DNA from: Siderastrea radians
Lineage: Eukaryota; Cnidaria; Anthozoa; Scleractinia; Rhizangiidae
Reading direction: 5' to 3'
Length of the DNA stretch: 64,000 nt
Assembly (NCBI GenBank): GCA_964017195.1
Contig: OZ024891.1
Span: 8,491,682-8,555,681, forward strand
Both the position numbers and the translations under genes were made by a program. The notes under the pieces are model-generated. The model was not told the DNA's origin and searched no databases. It was given only the letters and a program-made list of their open reading frames with translations. This document shows, one piece after another, positions 47,901-59,900 of the stretch (within the stretch, counting starts at the first letter, position 1; each line of letters starts with the position of its first letter).

Positions 47901-50900
47901 TAGCCGCTAAACTTTTACTCACCTCGAAAGAAATTGTCCGCACTGACCTGCCTCTTCGTCAAAAAGCCCGGCAAAACCGGCAATTTATAGCTGAGATGTT
48001 CCTTTTACTTTTGGAATTCTTCGGTTGACGAAGATTTAAATGACCGACGAAAATAATCGAACAAAGTTCTTTTTGTACGAAAACTGGGCCCGTACGAGAA
48101 CTGGGCAACATACTGTACAGATGGTAATCCATTTAATCTACGCTATAGAAGGATTCATTGGATCGTCTCCAGAAGCGGATACGGTAGGGATTCATGATCC
48201 GGATCGTTTCTTTACGGATCCCAAAATAATACGCTACTCGGCGGGAATTCAAAAAAAAAAAAAAAAATCTTACATGACGCAATGGCCTGCGTGGTCAATT
48301 CTTGCCTCCATTTTTAGATCATCGTTTCTTTTGAACACGAAGAACCCAGTGATTCAGATTATTTAATCTGTCCAAACCACAAGAAGACAGTGAGAAGATT
48401 GCATCTATGCTTAGAATGACACTTACGAAATGCTTGCCCCGAGGAGGGGACAAAACGCTGACTAACTAAAGTCAAGCCAAAGTTATATAAAAATGTTATT
48501 ATACCAGTGAGAAGATTAACTATTCACGACTCCATCTATTATTTTGGGTTAGAATTAAATTTCAACACAAAGACTATACTGACCTAAACTGTTTCTGTAA
48601 GCAACAGTGTTCACTTTTAGACCAGTGCAGGGGATGACCAAGTCCACTTTCATTTTTGTTCCTTTGTCTGTTACCAGCATCACGTTCTGAAATCCATTCC
48701 TTTCGACTTCATCCATGTTTATCACTCGTTCACCTGATAAAAATTAACTACGTGAGTACATTAGATCAACTCACGAATCAACCCTTTGCAACTAAGGCCC
48801 GATGACAGGTACATTTTGTCACAAAGCGATCGATCGACGAGCTGAAAACCGAGCTTTTCAAAACCGTTCCCAGAGGTCATATTAAAAAGGGTGGTGTAGA
48901 GGAGGGGGGGGGGGTAGGGTGAACACACAAAACCAAAGGTCATTTTATGTGAGTGGTTTGGCCTTTCGTCCAAATATAAACGTTCGAAAGACAGAGGTTT
49001 TCTAATACGATGACGCAGCATCGAAACTTGGCACTGCAAAGTAGCGCTTAACTCGATGAGTAAACAGCGAAAAAAAATTAAAGCATAAACGTCTGGACGT
49101 AAAACTTTGTTTTGCAAACGGGATTTGAGGAATCTTAAAAAATGTTACAAAACGCATACGTGTGGACGGCGCCTCAATACTATCCGTAGACATTTCCCGT
49201 TGTCTAGTCTATTTCGAATACGTGAATCTCATTGACCCAATCGCCATTATCTTTCCGCTAGTAGTAGTCATTCACTGTCTATTGCGAATATAGAGGTTAC
49301 TTCATGGAAAATGCGCGCGTACGATTTTTATTCACCAGTTGAGTAGTGTCAGAAAACGAACGAGTGAGCGTAGTGAACGAGTGAGTTTTCTGATACGTAT
49401 CAACGAGTGAATAAAAATCGTACAAAGCATTTTCCATGCTGTAATGTGTTTATTTCATAGGTACTGAGATTTTCTTTTTCCTGTAGTACTGAGTAGACAA
49501 ATTTATTTGCACAAATAAATTACACTGTAAAACCATTCAAGTGCTCAACAACTGAGTAAATCAAACATCTGCAGCACTCAAAATTTTTCAGTAAAGTCAA
49601 ATGTCTATTAATAAAGGAAGCCATGCCAATAACAAAGTTAAGTCAAGAAGATAAGCCACAATTTATTCATCATCAGAATCACTTTCCAGTTCCAAAGGCC
49701 TTAGACGTTTCCATCGCACCTCTTCGGGGCTTGACGGACTTGTAGAAAGCGTCGGAGACTGATTTAAAGTGTTAATGTTGATGGAGAAATTGCCCCATTG
49801 AATAACTGCGCCACTGAAAAGTGCCATGGACTGCTGCTTACCACCATTCTGAGAGTCGGAGGATGGCGTACAAGCTGTTTCAGAAGAGGACGAAGCTGTG
49901 GTACCAGCCATCACACTGCTCAGCACTTTTGGCATGTGCATCTGTTGCTTCATTGAAACAGTGCTGTAATTTTCTACGCTCTTCAAATTCTAATGGCCAG
50001 ATAGTTGTGCAATTTGCGTAGGTGGAATGTCGTGTTCACTTAGCGTCTGGATCATTGTCTTTCTGCCGCTGTGATTTCGAAGCCTGTCGTTTTCAATTCC
50101 TGCTTTCTGAACCATGGTCTTCATTAAACCATTGAGTTTGTTTTTGCCAACAGCACCGGACTTGAACCAGCCTTTTGTTGCGAGCGAGTCCGTCTTCAAA
50201 CCGTTGTTTACAGCCAAATAAAAGGGAGCATCATCTTGATTTGATTCATTTCCTCAGGTCTTTTCTTGGCAAAACATTTGTAGACCACGACAGGATCTCT
50301 TTCAGTTCCGTCGGTCGCAAACATTTTCGGCGGTACGGTTCTGACATCGCTGCAGTCTGATCCCGTTCTAGTTTTTGTTTGTCTTTCATTGAATTCCAAG
50401 TACTCGACTCCGCTTGCCGTTTTCTGTAGCTTTACATCCGGCCCCAGCACATATCACGATGTTCTTGGCACCCACGGAGTCCGAAGTGAAGATTGCTGTT
50501 TAGCCAGAGCGTGTTTAAAAGTGCCTCGGGACTACACATACCGAGCAAACCCTTCTCGTACAATATTTTCAACTCTTCGCTTGTCAAAGCTACCGACGCT
50601 TTGGGTTTACTCCTTTACCTTGCTTCTTTAGCTGTTTTTGTTTGGACTGAAGAACTTTCTTGGTTTTCTCAAACACCAAGTCGTTGATTATGCTTACAGA
50701 ATAGCTCTTTTTCTTCAGGTGTCTTTCGAAGCTAGCCACTAAACTTCGAAGAGAAGTCGGTTCGTATTCATTGCCATCTTTGGTGCGGACGGAGATGATG
50801 AATTGGCTCATGTATTCATTCAGCTCAACAGCCGGAATATATTCTATTTTTCTGTCTTCGTTCTTCGTTTTCAAAAATCTTTTAAGCAATCTTACATCTC

Positions 50901-53900
50901 GTTCAGTTTTTTGAGCGGTGTTTTTGTTTTCTTGTTCTAAAATGAATTCTTCAACTGAGCAAACAGAAGCAAACCTTCCCTCGGCCATTTTTCAAAGCCC
51001 GCGTTTTTTTGTGTGCAACGGCTGTCGGATGACGTTTCCTTCAGTACGTTCATTCATCAGCAGTGAAATTTCGTCGTTCGCGTTGCTGATTGGACGAACG
51101 ATATTTTTTTCACAGTGAAATTTTGTCGTTCGTGCTCCTGATTGGCTCCGTTTAAAATCAGTACGAATTTTATTCACCGTGATTTTCGTGGATAAATCTC
51201 AGTGCCTATGAAATAAAAGTAAATCTTATTGGCCCAATCGTCATTGTCTCTTTACTATTAGTAGACATTCACAGCGGTCTATTGCGAATACGTGAATCTG
51301 ATTGGCTCAATCGCATTGACTATTCGTCGTAAAATAATAAAGGTGATGTAATAAAATATTATTACATAGAGTAACTACATACCAAGTATCATATTGACTT
51401 TTAGGCTGGTAAGTTTAGCCTTGATAGTGGACTGGAACGACTCGTTAACCTGATCATTGACTAAATTCTCCCTAGGATGTATCAGGTAGACATCTGCCTT
51501 GTCTGGATGATCTTCCATGATGTCCCCTGCTATTTCAACGCCAACTGCTCCTCCGCCTACCACGCCTATTTTCATAGCGTCTTTTATCTGTGAAGAGAAG
51601 AAACTGAGGTGATGTCTTAGCAGTTCATCAGCTACTTAACAGGAGGTTAACTTTGCTTAAGAAAGCCAAAGCTTGAAATAAGTGTACGTACTGTCTCATC
51701 TACTTTTGAAACAGTTGGATGAGAAAAATTCTGAGGTTTACGTAAAACTCTGATTGCTGAAATCAGGAATTATTACGAAAACCAGGGCCGTAGCCAGAAA
51801 AAAATTATTACTGAGGCAATGTCCATGGTTAAATTCTCTTCCTAGGTATAGAACCATTCTTTAATCACACATACATGTATCTTTTGGTTACTGGGCAATT
51901 TTTCTTTTCTGCACTTGAGCTTGTGTTTGCGCATATATGCTTGCAGGGCTGTGCTCTAGCAGACCCCGGTGGCCTCAAGCTCGTAACTTTTGTCTTCGGG
52001 CGACTAGAAAAACGTATTTTTTGCATAAAGCTCTAGGGTTGAGCACCCCGGCAGATTTCATGGATGGGAGCCTTTGGGCGCCCTATGATTCTTCTAAGAG
52101 CACGGCGTGGCTTGTGTTTGTGTTTGCGCTCGTGTTTGTGCTTAATTCGTATGTTAAAATGTTTAAATTCACGGACGACACTTACGAGTTTTACATACTC
52201 CTCGTAGCGCTCAATAGCCTTCTTTTTGTCGACATCCAAGGGAAGTTTTGCAGGGAATGGACCACCTGTCCCCGTCGCAAGAATCAGCTCATCATATGCA
52301 ACTTTCTCGCCGCTGTCAATGGTTACTTCCTTAGCGGTTGGATTAATGCCAACAACTTTTCCCCTCTTAAAGGATTCGCCAAATGTTGGTTCGTAACTGA
52401 TTAAACACTTCTTGGCAAATCCTGTGTTAAAAAACAAACAAACAAACAAACAACAAACGCAATTACTGCACCGACAACAGCCCGTATTACAGAGTTGTCT
52501 GTAAGGAGAGTTTGAAATGAGTAATGAAATGACAACTGCATGAACATGTTGCATTTATTGAATTCGTACCGGTACTAGAGCGTTTTGCACCGGGGAGTAT
52601 TAAGACAAAACGTAAAATAATCATTCTGGAAAATTACAAAACTAGCAAACACTCCAGTGATGCAAAAATAAATGACGAAAATATATTTCTGCGTAGTGTA
52701 GTAAGTAGTATAGTGATGTCCAGTATGTGGATAAAAGTCTCGTATGTAATGTATGGGAAAAACGTCTTTCGAATGGCACAGAAATGTTAAAGACAATTGA
52801 CTAGTGTTTTGTGAAAAGGCCTATTGAAACTTCTCTATACAACAAAGCAACTTTAATCACCTGATTCAACTGATGATCTTTGAGCACCCATGTTGTGGTG
52901 AAACGCATCTCTGGCGTCAATCAGAGTAAGCTTGCATTGATCTTTTAACTTGTTAGCTGCAGCAATTCCACCATATCCACCTCCAACAATGACAACACGT
53001 GTCTCCTTGAAATCTTTGAGGTTTTCATCTTTAGCGTGCACAGCTGGATGGTAAGGAAAACGTTATATCAAGTATTTTAAGTATTTCTGCTAAGGTGCCG
53101 TTATCTGGTGGCTAATTTGTTCTGGTCTTGGGATTTAAACGTGGGTAATAATGACCACCAGTAACTGTTTGGCCTAAATGCCCTTCCCTGGTGAAACCCC
53201 TACAAGGAGCCTATAAGATTATATAGGGTGATATCCAACAAAAATCCTTATCGTGTTTGACAGGATCCTACCGAGGTTCCCGTAAAATCTTTTAGGGTCC
53301 TGCACAAGGAACCTTAATGATCGTTGCAGGATCTTCAAGGATCGTTGCAGGGACCTCAATGATCCTTGAAAGAATAAGCAAGATCCTTGAGGATTATAGG
53401 TGGAGATCCTCAAAGTTCCCTTTCAAGATCCTCATCCAGATATTCAAAGATCTTTAAATGTTTTGCCAAAGATTTCCAGCGTTAGACATGACTTCTTATT
53501 ACATTCCCCACCCCCACCCCCAATCAATGACCTGTAATGTAACGGCGATGAGTGTGGCATTGCAGTAATACCGCAATTAAAAACAAATTGGCCCATACAA
53601 TTCTGCATTGAATCATTGCGACAATTCTGAACAATTCTGTGTCCACTACTTGAGATGCCAAAGAAGCTTTTTGGAATATGATCATTTCAAATCGATTTTA
53701 GTTTTGCGGTTTTCAATTTTGTTGAAAGTAATTCGTGTTTATTGATGTGTTCTGCTTTGCTGCGCTGTGTGATTAGTTAAAAAACCGCACAACTCTGTCA
53801 GGTCGCAAGTGGTAACTTCGGGCCCGTTTTCCCGCGCTTGACGCTAGTTACGTAAATTTGAGCTCTGATTGGTTCATCGTGTCATCTAGTTTTGTTGTGT

Positions 53901-56900
53901 GATAACACGTTTAGTTTTGTTTTGTGAACAATTTCTCTTATTCTTACAACGGCTTCTCAAACTTGGGGGAGTACCGGACTGTATCTTTGTTACCGGCGTC
54001 CCCACCGGGGTAATCGCGCGGGTCAGGTAACCTTGGCAAGTAAAGCCCGGTCGGGCGTAACCGAAGAACTACTAACAAAATACGTGTATTTATACCAACC
54101 TCTACATAGATGAATTAATCTTTCGACGACTACAGTATGTTGCCCAGTTTTCGTACGGGCCCAGTTTTCGTACAAAAAGAACTTTATCTGATTATTTTCG
54201 TCGGTCATTTAAATCTTCGTCAACCGAAGAATTCCAAAAATAAAAGGAACATTTCAGCTATAAATTGCCGGTTTTGCCGGGCTTTTTGACGAAGAAGCAG
54301 GTCAGTGCGGACAATTTCTTTCGAGGTGAGTAAAGGTTTAGCGGCTAATATTTGCACTTTTCACTGCACAGTAAAGGTATTGTAGATAAACAAATAGCCC
54401 GTTTTGTAGGTAATTTTGCACGGAACTTCATGATTTTTGGACAGATGATAGATAAAAGATGAAAGTGAATGGAAAAACTTTCAACACCAGCTCAAATTTA
54501 ACTGCTCCTGAATTTTAGCAGTGAGAATCTTCGCATACATTTCGACCTACTGTGCCAGTTTTCGTACACTTAGCTGCGCCTTTCTCAAAACCTATTTTTA
54601 AATAGGTTAAACAACTGAATTTTAAACTTTACTGTTCGAAAACTAATAAGTCGCAAGTGCAGCAAAGATTACACAACAATCCTTGCAAAGTACAATACAC
54701 TACATGTATTTGTTGTGGTATAACAGCGACGCTTTACCATCCAGGTCATGCAAAGGTCACGAATATTTCATAAACTTAATCCCGCGCAAACAATCTAAAT
54801 CGTCAAATAATTAACTAAGGTAGATGTCTATGCATAGAATGTTGACATACACCTTGAAATATCGTTAGTTTACCAGTTTTACCGATTTTTTTCACTCTGT
54901 TGCGATTCTAATAAACATTTACAAAAGTAGCTAAGAAAAGCAAGCGTAAGCGGAAACGGAAGTAAAGCGTTTGCTATTTTAAAGGCGTAAGCGGAAACGG
55001 AAGGAAAACGTCGAATCTTATACAGGCCTTTTCTTAACAGTTGTAATACGCAGGATAGTAACCTGTCAACTACCTTTACCAAGGCAGTAAATGACGTACG
55101 AGACAGTGGATTGAGCTTACGAAAAGCCGCCCAATTAAGTGACGGACCAAAACATCAGCACTGCAGGATCGATTAAACATCCACCCCCAGAATAACCATT
55201 TGCTATTTACACCAATTATTGGTCGCTAAGCCGATATTTATTCACAGATCGAAGAGAAAACACGATAAGCACTCAGCAGGGTGGCTGACACATCGGTTTG
55301 CGTCGAGCGTTTTCGTGGAGAAATGTTGCTTTGTCGATGTACGAAAACTGGGCCAGGTGTACGAAGACTGGGCAACTTAGGAGTTTTGGGAAAAATGGCA
55401 TAATTTTGAACATACGTCGATCAAGCGGCCAATCGTTTTATATATTGAAGGTAAGTAAATGGGCTATCTTTAAAAGAAATTTCAGAAATTTTCATCTCAA
55501 AGACGAAAAGATATAGCGATTACAAACTAAGTGTACGAAAACTGGGCAACACACTGTAATCCTAAACTGCTATTGGTTATCAATGATCTGATTATTGTTC
55601 TGGGCCGTTCCATCGTTGGCAAGTCAGTTACCTGTTAAGAGCAAATGTTGCCAAAAATCAAACATTTTCAAAATATTGTGGCAACAGCTCAAAAATCAAT
55701 CCCGCTCATATTCTTATGTTAGGTAGACCTTAATGTGAAACAAATCACTGCATAGTTCGTTTGGCTGAATATCGATTTATTTTCAAGAAAATCGATATTA
55801 ACGGAATTCGCTCAAAAGACCGCTTTTGAAGCTCAAAATTTAAGGCAAATCTCGAAGCTTCGCTTGACAAAATGAAGCACTCCAGAGCGATAAAAGTTAA
55901 CCAAACTTGTAGAACGATGTTTAAATATATGTCAAAAGCAATTTCAGCAATTTCTGCTCATTTATTTACGAGCTCTAATTAAATTTGTCCGACATACTTT
56001 TGACTAGATAAAAAGTATATCAAGTTTAACCCCTAAAAAAAGTATGTGGTACCGAATATTATTCGTCAAGAATCTGGATTTCAAGAGGAGAAGGGATGTT
56101 CTTTTCCCTCCTACAAGGATTTTTTGGGGAAATTTATTGACGCGATGTTATAGAATTTTAAAGTTGGACAAAATGCGTTGATTCAAGCGATCAGAAAAGT
56201 CAGCCTATTTAACTCAGTGTACACATACACAAACAACTTCACGTTTACCGCAGGTTTTGATCAGCCAACAACCGATTTTAACACAGAATCCTCTAACCTT
56301 CATGTTGCTGTATCACAGATGAGAGCTGTGGTCCTTGTTCATGATAAAATTCAAGCAAACTGCAAGGAAACTTGACAGGATATCGCAACTTGCCATGCCG
56401 TTTCACCGAACATCCGCCGTTTTTGATGTGAGGATTCTCTTTTCCTATTTTCGTTAGAAAACAGGCTTAAGGTGTTGTACAAAAGATGCCTTTCCTTTGA
56501 AACTAGCTCTGAACTGAACAGCGAAACAAGAAGTCGTTCATACATAAACATCTGTTACGTGCTTTGGGTGATGCCGCTAATTAATTCAGTCCGAACGAGT
56601 CTTAGTGAAATCGACAACTGCATGCATGTACCGCGGTAATGAAATTTTGGGTGCATCGGGTGACTTTGGGGAATAAGGTTAAATTGTTTTTTCAAATAAG
56701 CTATTCTTGTCATCCTACGTTTATTAATTTAAGGACTGAGCGAGGATTCTCAGTAGATTGGGTTCGATGAGTACTTTGAAATCTGTGAAAAAAAAAAAAA
56801 CGAAAAAGCGCACGTTGGTTGCGTGACATACCCGAGACTGAGCTTTTACCTGATGGGCGGGGCGAAGGGGGTTTAAAATATATGCTCTGTTGGTTTTCCA

Positions 56901-59900
56901 AGAAGTCGCACAGTTAATGAACGCTATATGATATACTATGGCTAGATTAAAATACAAAATCAGGCATAAAAATGTCCTGTTCGGTCTTAAAATTCTTTTT
57001 CGGTTGTTGGGGTGAGGGTGGGGAGGGGCTGGGGTCATCGGTTTCGGGGAAAGAAGTTTTAGAGAACACTGAATCGACTGATTGTATCGATTCCTGGCAT
57101 TCAAAGACTTTCAAATAAGGCAGTGGTGATACCTTAAACCTCCTTTTTATTTTTCCCTGGTTCTTGTTCGTATTTACGTGCTAGTGTACATTTAACGCAC
57201 AACGCACTCTTTCCTCGTGCGTTTTAATGTTCTTTAAAGGCATCTTGAGGTGACTTGGACATCTAAGTCACCCTGATATCAAGGTCTTCGAACACCGTTA
57301 AGAGTGATAGCGTGTCGCTGTAAAATGACAGTTTTGAGGAATTATTGCTTGGAATTATTATCTTGGAATTATCTTTCCCTTTTGCTTAACCGATCAACCG
57401 ACCGACCGACCGACCGACCGACCCACTTTCGCGAGGATGGGGGCGATGGGTGGGGGGGGGGGGGTTGGGGTTGGAAACCTACTTAAGGGAACCTTTTAAT
57501 GTTGGGGGATTAAGGGTTCAAACTTCCCCCTTCTCTTAGCCTTTAACCCCAGCTGCGCCCTCATTTTGTTGGCTCACGCTCTTTGCGTTTCTCGTTTGCA
57601 AACTTTATGCCTCGGCCAAACTCATTCAACATTGGAAAACTGTAAATGGTTTGAACCCAGGAGTCATATCATAATTCGGTAAATTGTGATCGTCCGGGTG
57701 AGTGTAGTCCTGAGAAGAACTGTTTGAGGTGACAGACGGGGAGCAGTTTACAAAATCAAATGCTGCGACTGCCAGGCCACTTACATTGGTGAGACCGGCA
57801 GAAACGTCTGAACGTCTGAACGTCCGACTGACTGAACACAAACGAGCGACTAGAAATGGTGATATCAACAATCACATTGCTGAGCACCATTTAAAAACAA
57901 ACCACAGAATCGACTGGGACCCTGCTGAATGCGTTACCTACAGTACGGACTACTACCAACAAATTACTCTGGAAAGCTGGTTTACTAACTTAGAACAAAC
58001 ACCACTGAACCGTTGCCAACAGCTAGCTGCACCTTACAAACGACTGATTGCCGACAATAACAAGATAGACAAACAATAGACAAACCGACTTATTTGACTA
58101 ACAATAGACCAACGGACATTTGACTAACAAAAGACGGATCGAAACGCACCAGTCACGTTTACAGTCTTCACAGCCAATAACATCACGGCTTAACTGACAG
58201 ACGACCAATAACCTCACGAGATCGTCGACCAATCAGGACAACGACCAGAGACTATAACATCTACTGACGATTCACAGTTCACTTGACTCTGATGATGACT
58301 TCCGCTCAGGTTGTCGAAACGTCAGTCAATGTCACCTCAAACAGTCCTTCTGAGGACTACACTCACCCGGACGATCACAATTTACCGAATTATCATTCAA
58401 CATTATTCAACAATCTTGAACACTTTTTGTTGTGCGATGTTGAACAAGGTGCGCGAACGAATTCAATACTTTTGATCACACCTGAGAACATAGAAAAAGT
58501 TGAATTAATATTACAGAACATCATTGTACAGGGTGGCACACCTGAGAACAAAAGAAAAGTCGGCAAAATTGTGAAACATCATTAAGCTGGAAGGCCAAAC
58601 TTGTCTTAAAACTTCAACAGCGTTGATCGGTGTTGAATAGAACGTTGGACCCCCAGTTAACCGTTTTGTAGTTTTCTTCACTGTTGGAAGCTTTAAAAAA
58701 AGACTGCACGCACTACAGTGTCAGTCGAGTAGAGTCGTTTTTCGTTAGTGCCTGTTGAGCATCGAAAGCGGAAAACCCAAGACTCATAAAAAGTCATCCA
58801 AGTTAAGCCCGTTGTGGGTTGTATTTTCTGTCATAGGACAAAGCTCTTAACAATCTTGCAGATCATTAAATTTATTCCCTGAGGACCAGTGCGAGTTTTG
58901 ATTTCTTATTAATGTCTATTCTCCGTAAATAAGGGTTTGTGCGTTAAATGTACACTAGCACGTAAATACGAACAAGAACCAGGGAAAAATAAAAAGGAGG
59001 TTTAAGGTATCACCACTGCCTTATTTGAAAGTCTTTGAATGCCAGGAATCGATACAATCAGTCGATTCAGTGTTCTCTAAAACTTCTTTCCCCGAAACCG
59101 ATGACCCCAGCCCCTCCCCACCCTCACCCCAACAAAACGAAAAAAGAATTTTAAGACCGAACAGGAAATTTTCATGCCTGATTTTGTATTTTAATCTAGC
59201 CATAGTATATCATATAGCGTTCATTAACTGTGCGACTTCTTGGAAAACCAACAGAGCATATCTTTTAAACCCCCTTCGCCCCGCCCATCAGGTAAAAGTT
59301 CAGTCTCGGGTATGTCACGCAACCACGTGCGCTTTTTCGTTTTTTGATTTTTTTTTTTTCACAGATTTCAAAGTACTCATCGCACCCAATCTACTGAGAA
59401 TCCTCGCTCAGTCCTTAAATTAATAAACGTAGGATGACAAGAATAGCTTATTTGAAAAAACAATTTAACCTTATTCCCCAAAGTCACCCGATGCACCCAA
59501 AATTTCGTTACCGCGGTACATGCATGCAGTTGTCGATTTCACTAAAACTCGTTCGGACTGAATTAATTAGCGGCATCACCCAAAGCACGTAACAGATGTT
59601 TATGTATGGACGACTTCTTGTTTCGCTGTTCAGTTCAGAGCTAGTTTCAAAGGAAAGGCATCTTTTGTACAACACCTTAAGCCTGTTTTCTAACGAAAAT
59701 AGGGAAAGAGAATCCTCACATCAAAAACGGCGGATGTTCGGTGAAACGGCATGGCAAGTTGCGATATCCTGTCAAGTTTCCTTGCAGTTTGCTTGAATTT
59801 TATCATGAACAAGGACCACAGCTCTCATCTGTGATACAGCAACATGAAGGTTAGAGGATTTTGTGTTAAAATCGGTTGTTGGCTGATCAAAACCTGCGGT

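Larger units (their letters stand above)
49225..51290 (-). mobile_element. Decayed tyrosine-recombinase element with direct and inverted flanking repeats (intron 4)
   Basis: The recombinase pseudogene at 49663-50988 is framed by imperfect inverted repeats (49449-49473 and 51194-51217; TTTATTTCATAGGTACTGAG and complement) and, outside these, by direct repeats of about 67 bp (49225-49290 and 51222-51290, both ending ATTGCGAATA). Between left repeat and gene lies a 136 bp palindrome (49303-49438). Direct plus inverted flanks are unlike standard DDE transposons. Confidence 0.6.

Noticed and set aside
56724..57104. 126-residue minus-strand ORF in the left palindrome arm (mirrored at 59025-59423)
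   Set aside because: It is present in both arms only because the arms are copies. The frame holds a poly-Phe run from a homopolymer and resembles no known protein.
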